From the NCBI GenBank assembly GCA_934229335.1, contig CAKQDQ010000018.1:1-32966 (forward strand): DNA of 32,966 bases, given 5' to 3'. How positions within the stretch are numbered: position 1 is the stretch's first letter; every line of letters begins with the position of its first letter. Shown here one piece after another: positions 7,451 to 15,621 of this stretch. The position numbers and the translations under genes are program-made. The notes beneath the pieces are model-generated. The model made no database searches and had not been told where the DNA came from. It saw only the letters and a program-made list of their open reading frames with translations. Source of the DNA: an uncultured Prevotella sp. (lineage in GTDB: Bacteria; Bacteroidota; Bacteroidia; Bacteroidales; Bacteroidaceae).

Positions 7451-8818
7451 ATGAGCAATAAGCAGAAGCGTTTTTTCCTCACTGAGGAACAGATACCGAA
7501 ACAGTGGTATAACATTCAGGCTGATATGCCTAACAAGCCTCTTCCTCCGCTGAACCCTAAGACACACGAGCCGATGTCGGCTGAGGACCTCTACCCTATC
7601 TTTGCTAAAGAGGTGTGTAAGCAGGAGCTGAACACTACCGACGCGTGGATTGACATTCCTGAGCCTGTACTGGAACAGTATAAGTACTATCGCTCTACGC
7701 CTCTGGTTCGCGCCTATGGATTGGAGAAGGCTATTGGCACTCCGGCGCACATATACTTCAAGAACGAGTCTGTTAGCCCTGTGGGTTCTCATAAGCTGAA
7801 CTCGGCTCTGGCTCAGGCGTACTACTGTAAGGAGGAGGGTGTGACGAATGTTACTACTGAGACGGGTGCCGGACAGTGGGGCTGCGCACTGTCGTATGCC
7901 GCTAAGGTGTTTGGTCTGGAGGCTGCCGTATATCAGGTTAAGATTTCGTACAACCAGAAACCATACCGCCGTTCTATCATGCAGGCTTACGGAGCGCAGG
8001 TTACACCGTCGCCTTCTATGTCGACACGTGCCGGCAAGGACGTGCTGACTAAGGACCCTAACAACCAGGGTTCGCTCGGAACGGCTATCTCTGAGGCTGT
8101 GGAGCTTGCCATGACTACGCCTAACTGTAAGTATGTGCTCGGCTCTGTGCTGAACCATGTGGCTCTGCACCAGACGGTGATTGGCCTTGAGGCGGAGAAG
8201 CAGATGGAGATGGCTGGGGAGTATCCTGACATCGTTATTGGTTGCTTTGGCGGTGGCTCTAACTTCGGAGGTATCAGCTTCCCATTTATGCGCCACAACT
8301 TGCTGGATGGAAAGAAGACGCGCTTTATTGCCGCTGAGCCTTCAAGCTGTCCTAAGCTGACACACGGTGTGTTCCAGTATGACTTTGGCGACCTCTCAGG
8401 ACTTACCCCTCTGCTGCCGATGTACACCTTAGGTCATAACTTTATGCCGGCTAACATTCACGCTGGTGGTCTGCGCTACCATGGTGCTGGCATGATTATC
8501 TCGCAGCTGATGAAGGACGGATACATGGAGGCGGCTGACATACCGCAGTCGGAGACCTTTAAGGCTGGACTGATATTTGCCAAGTCGGAGGGTATCATTC
8601 CTGCGCCTGAGTCTTGCCACGCCATTGCTACTGCCATACGCGAGGCGGAGAAGTGTAAGGAGACGGGTGAGGAGAAGGTTATTCTCTTTAACCTTTCTGG
8701 TCACGGACTTATCGACATGAGTGCCTACGACCAGTATTTGGCTGGCTCTCTGCAGGACTATGAGGTGACTGAAGAGGAGGTGAAGAAGAACATCGACGAA
8801 CTGGAGAAGATTATCTAA
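7451..8818 (+). CDS. trpB: Tryptophan synthase beta chain, TrpB2 type
   Basis: A 455-residue PLP enzyme of the TrpB2 subfamily, which joins indole and serine to give tryptophan. The PLP-binding Lys is in SVSPVGSHKLN (Lys about 115), followed by the substrate loop ETGAGQWG, and the phosphate-binding glycine loop is GCFGGGSNFGG. The long N-terminal extension (RFFLTEEQIPKQWYN) and the ESVSPVGSHK wording distinguish TrpB2 from TrpB1. It stands alone, without trpA or other trp genes; TrpB2 proteins often act as indole-scavenging or salvage enzymes. It is the only well-supported plus-strand gene in the window, has a strong promoter, and ends at a strong terminator 64 bp downstream. No Trp-rich leader peptide is present. 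Confidence 0.95.
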   Translation: MSNKQKRFFLTEEQIPKQWYNIQADMPNKPLPPLNPKTHEPMSAEDLYPIFAKEVCKQELNTTDAWIDIPEPVLEQYKYYRSTPLVRAYGLEKAIGTPAHIYFKNESVSPVGSHKLNSALAQAYYCKEEGVTNVTTETGAGQWGCALSYAAKVFGLEAAVYQVKISYNQKPYRRSIMQAYGAQVTPSPSMSTRAGKDVLTKDPNNQGSLGTAISEAVELAMTTPNCKYVLGSVLNHVALHQTVIGLEAEKQMEMAGEYPDIVIGCFGGGSNFGGISFPFMRHNLLDGKKTRFIAAEPSSCPKLTHGVFQYDFGDLSGLTPLLPMYTLGHNFMPANIHAGGLRYHGAGMIISQLMKDGYMEAADIPQSETFKAGLIFAKSEGIIPAPESCHAIATAIREAEKCKETGEEKVILFNLSGHGLIDMSAYDQYLAGSLQDYEVTEEEVKKNIDELEKII

Positions 8819-8881
8819 AGGGTGTACCTTTTTTAGGGGTTATAAAACGGGGCGTTGCAATAGCACCCTAATGACACTGCG

Positions 8882-8917
8882 AAAGGGGCTTAATCGTGTT
8901 GCGATTAAGCCCCTTTT
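8882..8917. terminator. Strong bidirectional intrinsic terminator
   Basis: Perfect 15-bp arms (8882-8896 and 8902-8916) around a 5-nt loop TGTTG, flanked by AAA on the left and TTTT on the right. It sits between the convergent trpB and antitoxin genes and can serve both. Confidence 0.92.
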
Positions 8918-8943
8918 AACGTGCTATTTGGGTATTACCATGA

Positions 8944-9270
8944 TTACCACAATGCTATTTTACCTATGCCCGTCATCTCTAACGATGCGGAAACATTCAT
9001 TGCCTTGAAAATTCTTGCCATTGTTGCAAATGTTATACCTCTCCCTCTTTCTAATCTTGAGATCTGCGCTTTATGTACTCCGATTCTCTCACCGAGTTGT
9101 TCCTGTGACAGATTATTTGCCTTACGAGCCTGTCTTATAGCTTCACCTATTCTATAAGCATTCAGAGCGTCGTCTACCTTCTTTTCAAATTTATCCCGCT
9201 TCGGAGTACCAACTTCCCCAAAGTGCTTATTCTGATAATCTTCAAAGGATGTAAATTTCATTTTTTCCAT
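8944..9270 (-). CDS. XRE/HigA-family antitoxin
   Basis: A 108-residue protein with an N-terminal polar region and a C-terminal helix-turn-helix of the XRE type at about 42-95 (IGEAIRQARKANNLSQEQLG, then RIGVHKAQISRLERG). The order toxin first, antitoxin second, with 8 bp between them, is the HigB-HigA arrangement. The protein should bind and neutralise the preceding gene's product and repress the shared promoter; the long inverted repeat at 9666-9709 is the likely operator. The start at Met1 is preceded by GGAATAAG; Met4 is also possible. The family call is firm; activity as an antitoxin is inferred from the pair. Confidence 0.88.
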   Translation of the reverse strand: MEKMKFTSFEDYQNKHFGEVGTPKRDKFEKKVDDALNAYRIGEAIRQARKANNLSQEQLGERIGVHKAQISRLERGRGITFATMARIFKAMNVSASLEMTGIGKIALW

Positions 9271-9278
9271 ATCAATTC

Positions 9279-9632
9279 TTATTCCTTTTTCCTTTTTTGG
9301 TGAAAATAAATCTTCTTAATCTCCTCCGCTCTCCTAATCTCCTTAGCTGGGGTTTTCTGTGTTTTCTTGATAATACCGTGAGTAGTAATAACCAATGTCT
9401 CTTGCTCTGTATCCCAAAAGGCAAAAAGACGATAGGCTATCTTACGATATAGAGTACGAAATTCCCATATATCATCAGAATTATCAAGTTTCTTAAAGAG
9501 CTCTTTATTAATTTCGCCTCCCATAACTCGCCTAATGTTATAGGATATCTTCTCCTGCGCATCATCAGAAAGAGTTTCTAAGAACTTCTCTACTTCTTCT
9601 GACAATATCACTTTTATGTTTCTCTGTCCCAT
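9279..9632 (-). CDS. HigB/RelE-type toxin (phage Gp49-like family)
   Basis: A 117-residue basic protein with the RelE/Gp49-like pattern: VEKFLETLSDDAQEKISYNI, then LFKKLDNSDDIWEFRTLYRK with the basic strand IAYRLFAFWD, then LVITTHGIIKKTQKTPAKEI. The L-x-x-x-D-x-I-W-E-F-R and H-G-x-x-K-K-x-x-x-T-P segments are typical of the family, whose members cut mRNA on the ribosome. I chose the ATG at 9630-9632 over a TTG six codons upstream because the ATG start gives the usual N-terminus (MGQRNIKVILSEE). It is the first gene of a two-gene operon with the antitoxin. Confidence 0.88.
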   Translation of the reverse strand: MGQRNIKVILSEEVEKFLETLSDDAQEKISYNIRRVMGGEINKELFKKLDNSDDIWEFRTLYRKIAYRLFAFWDTEQETLVITTHGIIKKTQKTPAKEIRRAEEIKKIYFHQKRKKE

Positions 9633-9664
9633 TTTATTTATATATAACAAACTATATACAAATG

Positions 9665-9709
9665 CAAAGGTAGTAAAAGTTTTGTATATAGGAAACTTTT
9701 ACTACCTTT
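9665..9709 (-). promoter_or_regulatory. Toxin-antitoxin promoter inside a 17-bp inverted repeat (likely operator)
   Basis: Arms AAAGGTAGTAAAAGTTT (9666-9682) and AAACTTTTACTACCTTT (9693-9709) are perfect complements with a 10-nt gap. On the minus strand the -7 motif TACCTTTG (9665-9672) lies in the downstream arm, with TTTC (one mismatch to TTTG) 19 nt upstream. A repressor on the repeat would cover the promoter. Confidence 0.75.
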
Positions 9710-9755
9710 TATTCTACTGTTTTATGTTTAATTTACAGAATTACCATCCTTATTA

Positions 9756-12347
9756 CTACTCCACTACTACCTCATACTGCTTGGGCTGCAATGGCTGCAT
9801 GGTGTTTGACGTCTTGTCCCACCACAACAGCTGGTCGCCAGTGAGGGTGAGGGTGACTTGCTTTGCCTCGCCAGCCTTGAGTGACACTCGCTGGTAAGCG
9901 CGAAGGGTCTTCAGTGGTCCCTCTGCGTCGTTGGGGTTACGCAGATATACCTGCACTATCTCGTCGCCGTCACGGTCACCGGTATTGGTTACGGTGAGCG
10001 ATACGGTGCAACGGTCTTTCTGTTTCTTCACCTTCACACCTGCCTTGCGGAACGTGGTGTATGACAGTCCGTGACCGAAGCTCCACAATGGCTCGCCACG
10101 GAAGTAACGGTAGGTGCGCCCACGCATGGTGTAGTCGAGGAAGTCGGGGAGCTGTGAGTCGTCCTTATAAAAGGTTATTGGTAGCTTGCCTGATGGGTTG
10201 ATGTCGCCAAAGAGTGCCTCGGCAATGGCTGTACCACCCTGTTCACCGGCATACCACGCCTGCATGATGCCGTCGCAACGCTGCGACTCTGGCGTGAGTG
10301 CCACGGCACCGCCTGAACAGTTTACGAAGACTACCTTCTTGCCTGCCTCTGCAAGGGCTTTTACCATGTCGCGCTGTGACTGAGGAAGCTCTATGCTGGT
10401 ACGGTCGCCACCCTTGAAGCCTGGTTCGCTGACTTTCATCTCTTCGCCTTCTAAGGCTGGTGAGATGCCGCCAACGAAGACTACTACGTCACGGTCTGCT
10501 ACGCTCTTCACAAGGTCATCAGGGGTTACCTTGGTCATTACGCCTACGTCGAACTTTAACGCTGCCATAGCGTCGCCCTGCATATACTCTACCGCCACTT
10601 GATACTCCTTGCCAGCCTCTACCTTATACTCTTTCTTCGCGGTCTGCACACGGGCACGACTCTTCCATACGTCTACTATGGTGTCGCTGTTTATGATGAC
10701 GCGCATACGGTCGTCGGCGGCTATGGTGAAGAGCAGTGTCTCGGTCTTGTCGGCTTTATATACGCCTTCGTAACGTGCGGAGAAGTCGGTAAGGTTTACG
10801 CCTGGCGCAAAGACGGTGTTGCCACCGTTGGAGAGGTTGAGTGGAGAGGTGTAGTGGGCTACGGTAACGGGGGTGCCTGCCAGCTCGGTATTGTTCCAGT
10901 AGTGGGCTGTCATGCCTGGGGTGCCATCGGCTGTATGGAAGTTGCCGAAGCGACTTACGAGCTGCTCGTTGCGTGTATATCCGCAGCCCTCTATGTACTT
11001 CACGTCTGTGGCGCGTGACTTGATGCCTTCGAGTATGCTGACGGTCTTGGTGGCATAACCTGTGTAGTTGCCCCACAACATGAGGGAATCGGCAGCGTTA
11101 GGACCTACCACGGCGATGCGGGCTGACTTTGACAGGGGCAGGATGCCGTTGCGGTTCTGTAGCAGCACTATGCCCTGACGAGCTGCTTCGAGGGCAAGGG
11201 CGATGTGGTCTTTTGACGCTACGCAAGAGGAAGGTATGGAGGTCCAGTCTACGAGGTCGTCGCTGTCGAAGTCGCCTACCTCAAAACGGGCTTTCAGCAG
11301 ACGTATCACGCTCTGGTTTACCTTTTCCTCTGTTATCTGTCCTGCCTTGATAGCTTCTGGCAACGACTTGTACTCGCTGCCGCACTCTACATCGGTGCCG
11401 CTGATGACGGCTTTTGCTGACGCTGCCTTAGCGTCGACACTGACCTCGTGGTGACCGGGTTTCCAGAAGTCGTTGATGGCTCCGCAGTCTGATACGACGA
11501 GGCCGTTGAAGCCCCACTCGCCACGCAGTATCTGGTGAAGGTAGCGGTTGTTGCCACAGCAAGGGTCACCATCGATGCGCTGGTAGGCACACATCACCTC
11601 GCGCACGTTGCCCTTCTGCACAAGAGACTTGAAGGCTGGGAGGTATGTCTCCCACAGATCACGCTCTGGCAGCTGCTGAATGTCGAAGGTATGGCGGTTC
11701 CACTCTGGTCCGCTGTGTACGGCAAAGTGCTTGGCGCAGGCAAGGAGCTTGTAGTACTTATGACCTATAAGCTGTCCGGTTGCGAGGTCGGTGCCTTGCA
11801 GTCCGCTCACTACTGCGAGTCCCATGCGCTCTGTGAGGTATGGGTCCTCACCGTATGTCTCCTGTCCCCTGCCCCATCGCGGGTCACGGAAGATGTTGAT
11901 ATTCGGTGTCCATACGCTGGTGCCCTGATAGCGTTTCACTACACCGCTGTGGCGTGCCTGTGTGTTCTTGGCACGCATCTCGTCTGACACCTTATCGAAG
12001 ACGTCGTGAACGAGGGCGTCGTTCCATGTTGATGCCATCATCATGGTTATGGGGAAGACTGTGCTATAGCCGTTACGACCCACTCCGTGCAGTCCTTCGC
12101 TCCACCATTCGTACTCTGGCACGTGCAGGCGGTCTATCGCCTTGCTGCCGTTCATCATTATCTGTGCTTTCTCCTTCAGTGTAAGTCGGGCACAGAGGTC
12201 TTCGGCACGCTGTTGTGAGGTGAGCGCAGGGTTCTGGTAAGGCAGCATCGTTGACTTGGCTGCTACATAAGGAATGGGGGGCTGCGCACTAACGAATGTG
12301 GCGGTAGTGAGCAACGCAAGGGTTGCGAGATAAGTTTTTATATGCAT
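9756..12347 (-). CDS. Glycoside hydrolase family 3 protein with PA14 domain (beta-xylosidase/beta-glucosidase)
   Basis: An 863-residue exported enzyme that removes terminal beta-linked sugars. It has a Sec signal peptide (about 1-21, ending FVSAQ), the GH3 TIM-barrel with WWSEGLHGVGR near 81-91, DPRWGRGQETYGEDP, KHFAVHSGPEWNRH and the nucleophile motif GLVVSDCGAI (Asp about 287), then the second alpha/beta domain, an inserted PA14 domain at about 475-610, and a C-terminal fibronectin-III-like domain from about 785. The order matches the Prevotella and Bacteroides enzymes active on xylo-oligosaccharides and beta-glucosides; the substrate cannot be fixed from sequence. It has no SusC/D neighbour and is a single-gene unit with its own -7 motif upstream. 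Confidence 0.92.
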   Translation of the reverse strand: MHIKTYLATLALLTTATFVSAQPPIPYVAAKSTMLPYQNPALTSQQRAEDLCARLTLKEKAQIMMNGSKAIDRLHVPEYEWWSEGLHGVGRNGYSTVFPITMMMASTWNDALVHDVFDKVSDEMRAKNTQARHSGVVKRYQGTSVWTPNINIFRDPRWGRGQETYGEDPYLTERMGLAVVSGLQGTDLATGQLIGHKYYKLLACAKHFAVHSGPEWNRHTFDIQQLPERDLWETYLPAFKSLVQKGNVREVMCAYQRIDGDPCCGNNRYLHQILRGEWGFNGLVVSDCGAINDFWKPGHHEVSVDAKAASAKAVISGTDVECGSEYKSLPEAIKAGQITEEKVNQSVIRLLKARFEVGDFDSDDLVDWTSIPSSCVASKDHIALALEAARQGIVLLQNRNGILPLSKSARIAVVGPNAADSLMLWGNYTGYATKTVSILEGIKSRATDVKYIEGCGYTRNEQLVSRFGNFHTADGTPGMTAHYWNNTELAGTPVTVAHYTSPLNLSNGGNTVFAPGVNLTDFSARYEGVYKADKTETLLFTIAADDRMRVIINSDTIVDVWKSRARVQTAKKEYKVEAGKEYQVAVEYMQGDAMAALKFDVGVMTKVTPDDLVKSVADRDVVVFVGGISPALEGEEMKVSEPGFKGGDRTSIELPQSQRDMVKALAEAGKKVVFVNCSGGAVALTPESQRCDGIMQAWYAGEQGGTAIAEALFGDINPSGKLPITFYKDDSQLPDFLDYTMRGRTYRYFRGEPLWSFGHGLSYTTFRKAGVKVKKQKDRCTVSLTVTNTGDRDGDEIVQVYLRNPNDAEGPLKTLRAYQRVSLKAGEAKQVTLTLTGDQLLWWDKTSNTMQPLQPKQYEVVVE

Positions 12348-12393
12348 TGTAGTGATATTGTTTGGGTTGTTAGTACTGTATATTCTTATTCTG

Positions 12394-12401
12394 CAAAGTT
12401 A
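12394..12401 (-). promoter_or_regulatory. Predicted -7 element of the GH3 hydrolase gene
   Basis: TAACTTTG on the minus strand, a full match to TAnnTTTG, about 46 nt before the ATG. No good TTTG is found at the expected -33 distance, so this promoter may need an activator or be weak. Confidence 0.5.
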
Positions 12402-12530
12402 ACATTTTTCGGCGTAACAGCATCATATAATATGTTTTTTATCATCCTCTGCCCATGCTTTTGGCTTTATTATACTACCTCATGGCATTTTTTTCACACT
12501 TCTGCCACGCTGTGTCTGCACTGAAAACGA

Positions 12531-12563
12531 CAAGCCGCGGCATCGTGATGATACTGCGGCTTG
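12531..12563 (-). terminator. Probable terminator after fic
   Basis: Perfect 8-bp arms CAAGCCGC (12531-12538) and GCGGCTTG (12556-12563). On the minus strand the stem is followed by TCGTTTTC. It starts 12 nt after the fic stop codon. Confidence 0.6.
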
Positions 12564-12575
12564 ATGCCTGTTGGT

Positions 12576-13373
12576 TCAGAAAAGGAAAGACATAAAGCGC
12601 ATGGTGTTTGCCGCCTTTTGCGTGATTTCGTCTTCCATTCTCCTCATCGCCATCTTAAAGAAAAAATGTATGAGGTGCTCATCGGTGGCGTCCGTCCTTA
12701 TCCTGCGAAGCGAAGAGAGGTACTCATCCCTACATTCTGAGGGAATGATAAGCAAGGGGTGCCCTAACCGCAACAATATATAGTTGCTGACAAGCCTACC
12801 TGTACGTCCGTTGCCATCACGAAAAGGGTGGAGATATTCATAAAAACCATGAAAGCGTGCCGATATTATCATCGGATGAGGTGCCTGTTGTGTTGTAAGG
12901 ACTGCCCTTTCTGTAGACTCTAACAACTTCGGAACTCTTGCAATAAGTGCCTCGTGATCTCCGAACACGGTGTCGCCTGCCGCCATGTCGGTATTGGTAT
13001 ATTCGCCAGGCACAGCGTCTGGCGAATGATACGCAAGCGTATGGAGGCACACCCTTCTATTCAATTCCTTTAGGAATGATTCGTCAAGGGGGTGCTGTAG
13101 ATTACGCATCATATACTCGAAGGCATCGAAATGGTCAAGCATCTCAAAGGCTTCTAACAGTGACTTGCCGACAGGTATCATGCCAAGCCCTTTTTCCTTC
13201 AATTCACGGGTGTCATCAACAGAGAATGTATTGCCCTCTATGGCACACGAATGGGTAGAGAAGAGCACCTCGTTATATTTGATGTACTCTGCCCTATCCA
13301 TCTTGTTTACTATCCGCGTCTGATACTTCTGTCGCAGACACTCATACTCCTTTATCTCTTTTTCAAACGCCAT
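12576..13373 (-). CDS. Fic-family protein (class II, self-inhibited AMP transferase)
   Basis: A 265-residue Fic protein. The catalytic motif HPFRDGNGRTGR is complete at residues 182-193, with the His base and the nucleotide-binding loop intact. An N-terminal inhibitory helix with the S-x-x-x-E-G motif is visible as SCAIEG at 42-47, which places it in class II, where the inhibitory Glu sits in the same chain. Such enzymes transfer AMP, or sometimes other groups, to target-protein hydroxyls and are activated when the helix is displaced. The target is unknown. A small ORF precedes it, and the two share a strong promoter at 13617-13647. The ATG at 13371-13373 follows an A/C-rich leader segment. 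Confidence 0.92.
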   Translation of the reverse strand: MAFEKEIKEYECLRQKYQTRIVNKMDRAEYIKYNEVLFSTHSCAIEGNTFSVDDTRELKEKGLGMIPVGKSLLEAFEMLDHFDAFEYMMRNLQHPLDESFLKELNRRVCLHTLAYHSPDAVPGEYTNTDMAAGDTVFGDHEALIARVPKLLESTERAVLTTQQAPHPMIISARFHGFYEYLHPFRDGNGRTGRLVSNYILLRLGHPLLIIPSECRDEYLSSLRRIRTDATDEHLIHFFFKMAMRRMEDEITQKAANTMRFMSFLF

Positions 13374-13434
13374 GGGTGTATATGGTTTCTATGAATATTT
13401 TTCTATCAAATATTTTGTTATTTCATCTTTATAG

Positions 13435-13596
13435 TCAAGAGAAATGGGATATAGCCGAAGCCTGTCCAGATATTTCACCTTTAAGCGGCTTAGATTTACT
13501 AAACACTCCTGCCGTTGCGATTATTTCTTCTGCTCCTTCGGCTTTTATTGCCTCTGACAATGTTTCTGTTATATGACGATTGTTATTATCTTTCAT
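13435..13596 (-). CDS. Small ORF ahead of fic (53 residues), possibly frameshifted
   Basis: The 53-residue frame begins at an ATG 20 nt after a full-consensus promoter, so it is the first ORF on the fic transcript. The product is hydrophilic, with a helical N-terminal half (ETLSEAIKAEGAEEIIATAG) and no membrane segment. I do not recognise a family. It ends at TCT TGA C; a +1 shift at that point would continue for 15 more codons (DYKDEITKYLIEKYS) to a TAG at 13389-13391, 15 nt before the fic ATG. That tail looks like normal coding sequence, so the gene may be about 68 residues long with a sequencing error, a mutation or a programmed shift. A longer upstream reading is unlikely because the promoter lies inside it. 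Confidence 0.5.
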   Translation of the reverse strand: MKDNNNRHITETLSEAIKAEGAEEIIATAGVFSKSKPLKGEISGQASAISHFS

Positions 13597-13616
13597 TTCT
13601 ATTTCGTATGTTTTTG

Positions 13617-13647
13617 CAAAGATACAAAGTTTGCATGAAACAGCAAA
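13617..13647 (-). promoter_or_regulatory. Promoter of the small ORF and fic
   Basis: On the minus strand TTTG (13644-13647), 19 nt, TATCTTTG (13617-13624): a full match to the Bacteroidetes consensus. The predicted start site leaves about 15 nt of leader before the small ORF. Confidence 0.82.
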
Positions 13648-13686
13648 GACGTAGGACATTTTTATTTTACACATAATAATTAAGAA

Positions 13687-13717
13687 AGCCGCTGCCCCCA
13701 AGAAAGGGACAGCGGCT
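13687..13717 (-). terminator. Terminator of the secreted-protein gene
   Basis: Arms AGCCGCTG (13687-13694) and CAGCGGCT (13710-13717), extended by CCC/GGG with one bulged base. On the minus strand it is followed by TTCTTAATTAT; on the plus strand by CTTTT, so it may work both ways. It lies about 100 nt after the stop at 13815. Confidence 0.7.
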
Positions 13718-13814
13718 CTTTTATCTCTGTGTCATCATGATACCTATGCGTTGCGCTGTGAGCATCATGATACACTCGTCACATCATTGTTGTGACATTA
13801 ATACGTCTGTCAGA

Positions 13815-14972
13815 TTACTTAATCTGTGCACCAGAAACTGTGTACTCTGCACCGTTCTTAACGATTACTACCTGACCGTTCTTAACAGCCTTAACGACTG
13901 CGTTAGAGGTCTCTGTAGCCTCTACAACACCAGCTACACCTGATGGGTCGTAAGATACTTCAAGTACGAAGTAGTTCTGCTCACCTGTGTTGGTGAATGT
14001 GAACTCTGATACGCCACCAAGAGCGTAGGTGTTAACGTCTGGGTTGTTAGCATCCTTATATGATTCCATAATCTTAGCGTCAGCCTCAGTATACTCTGTA
14101 CCGTTAACTTCCTTCCAGTAGCAAGCACGATCTGTAGCGGCGTCCTTGTTTACTACGCTGTAGAATGTTACTGCGTATGCCTTCTTACCCTCTGGGCAAA
14201 CGAACTTGTTCTGTGCACCATTAGATACCTTTGTGCCTTTATAGGTCTTGCCATTAACAGAAACGTTGCTACCTGGGCCGAAATCCTTACCAGAGTTACC
14301 GATAAGAACGAGCTTTGAACCGTCAGCGTATGTGATAGTGCTGTAGCCATCTACTTTTGCTGCAGTACCGTTAGCATAGTAAGATGCTGTTGGTGCTACA
14401 TAAGTACCCTTGGCAGTGTCGAAGCCGTACATCTGGATTGTACCGCCCTTTGCCCAGAAAGTGTATGTGTTGCCACCAACAAGCTGGAACTTTGAAGCGA
14501 TGTAGAGGTTGTCGCCATCTTCTTCCTCTACGCTCTCTATACCTGATACTGACTCACCAGAGGTCTGATTGTAGCAGTCGAATGACTTGCTTGAACCACG
14601 ACGGAAGTAGAATGTTACGTCAGCGTTCTGCTTTGCCTTTACAACGATGGCGATGTTCTGTGTGCCATCGTCAGCAGAGTGTGCTGTACCTGTTGGGTTT
14701 GATGCGCTTGGTGCGTCGGTAACACGTACGTTTACATAGTACCCGAAAGTGTAACTGCCGAATGTAACGGTCTTAGGGTCGCCTGCTTCGTCAAGGATCT
14801 GACCTGGAGTACCATTCTGGTTTGCAGATGTTGCGGTTACATAATCGTCGTCAGCGAGCACTGTACCTTCTGCAATGGCACCGCCCTTTACGCTGTTGAT
14901 TACCTGCCATGACTGTGCACTGACAGCTACTGCCATCATTGTAGCAGCAATAAGAGTAAAGATTTTCTTCAT
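13815..14972 (-). CDS. Secreted protein of unknown function
   Basis: A 385-residue protein with a clear Sec signal peptide (MKKIFTLIAATMMAVAVSAQ, cleaved after about residue 19-20). The mature part is acidic, rich in Gly, Thr, Asn and Val, and has a beta-rich pattern with aromatic strands such as VTFYFRRGSSKSFDCYN and NTYTFWAKGG, as expected for a beta-sandwich in the envelope or outside the cell. The last 30 residues (VVKAVKNGQVVIVKNGAEYT...) resemble the short C-terminal tails seen on many Prevotella exported proteins, which are related to type IX sorting signals, but no canonical motif is complete. No catalytic motif is visible. It has its own terminator, and its predicted promoter lies beyond a 22-bp repeat array of about 460 bp. 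Confidence 0.75.
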   Translation of the reverse strand: MKKIFTLIAATMMAVAVSAQSWQVINSVKGGAIAEGTVLADDDYVTATSANQNGTPGQILDEAGDPKTVTFGSYTFGYYVNVRVTDAPSASNPTGTAHSADDGTQNIAIVVKAKQNADVTFYFRRGSSKSFDCYNQTSGESVSGIESVEEEDGDNLYIASKFQLVGGNTYTFWAKGGTIQMYGFDTAKGTYVAPTASYYANGTAAKVDGYSTITYADGSKLVLIGNSGKDFGPGSNVSVNGKTYKGTKVSNGAQNKFVCPEGKKAYAVTFYSVVNKDAATDRACYWKEVNGTEYTEADAKIMESYKDANNPDVNTYALGGVSEFTFTNTGEQNYFVLEVSYDPSGVAGVVEATETSNAVVKAVKNGQVVIVKNGAEYTVSGAQIK

Positions 14973-15036
14973 AGAAAAAAGTTTTATGAGTTAATAATGT
15001 TATGTTTTGTTACGCTTCTTTGCTTTCTTTGTTGGC

Positions 15037-15498
15037 TTATTCTACGCAGCAGACGGTGACATTCTACACGCCTGACGGTATTATTCTACGCAGCTGACGG
15101 GGACATTCTACACGCCTGACGGTGTTATTCTACACAGCTGATGGGGACATTCTACACGCCTGACGGTGTTTTTCTACACAGCTGATGGTGACATTCTACA
15201 CGCCTGTCGGTGTTATTCTACACAGCTGATGGTGACATTCTACACGCCTGTCGGTGTTATTCTACACAGCTGGCGGTGACATTCTACACGCCTGTCGGCG
15301 TTATTCTACACAGCTGACAATGTTATTCTACACAGCTGATGGTGACATTCTACACGCCTGTCGGTGTTATTCTACGCAGCTGATGGTGACATTCTACACG
15401 CCTGACGGTGTTATGCTACACAGCTGGCGATGTTATTCTACACGCCTGACGGTGTTATTCTACACAGCTGGCGATGTCATGCTACGCGACCTTTATTG
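15037..15498. repeat. Tandem array of twenty-one 22-bp units in two alternating types
   Basis: Twenty-one head-to-tail 22-bp units without spacers. Type B units start TTATTCTACACAGCTG, type A units start ACATTCTACACGCCTG, and they alternate as a 44-bp composite repeat. The order breaks at units 13-14 (two B in a row) and at unit 19 (15433-15454), a B-head/A-tail hybrid; the last unit is degenerate. Each unit holds TAG in one frame on the minus strand, so with a 22-nt period all three frames are stopped about every 66 nt: it is not coding on that strand. It lies 65 bp upstream of the secreted-protein gene. Confidence 0.95.
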
Positions 15499-15621
15499 CC
15501 ATGACAGAATGGAAGCCAACATTTCTTTGTTCTTTTGCCTTTACTAAAAGATACCTTTTACGCCTTTTTATTATCTTTTGTATTATAGGTAACATTCTGA
15601 TATAGGTAATATTCCACGGTA

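Noticed and set aside
7385..8296. 303-codon ORF on the minus strand opposite trpB
   Set aside because: Arg/Leu/His/Ser-rich product with no domain, fully overlapping a well-conserved enzyme gene; a codon-bias shadow.
13597..13701. Longer start for the small ORF ahead of fic
   Set aside because: The full-consensus promoter (13617-13647) lies inside this part, so it cannot be on the transcript.
15037..15498. CRISPR array
   Set aside because: Units abut without unique spacers, and no cas gene is in the window.
15254..15547. 97-codon plus-strand ORF inside the 22-bp array
   Set aside because: It is only a translation of the tandem repeat, shifting frame each unit; no start signal or conserved protein.
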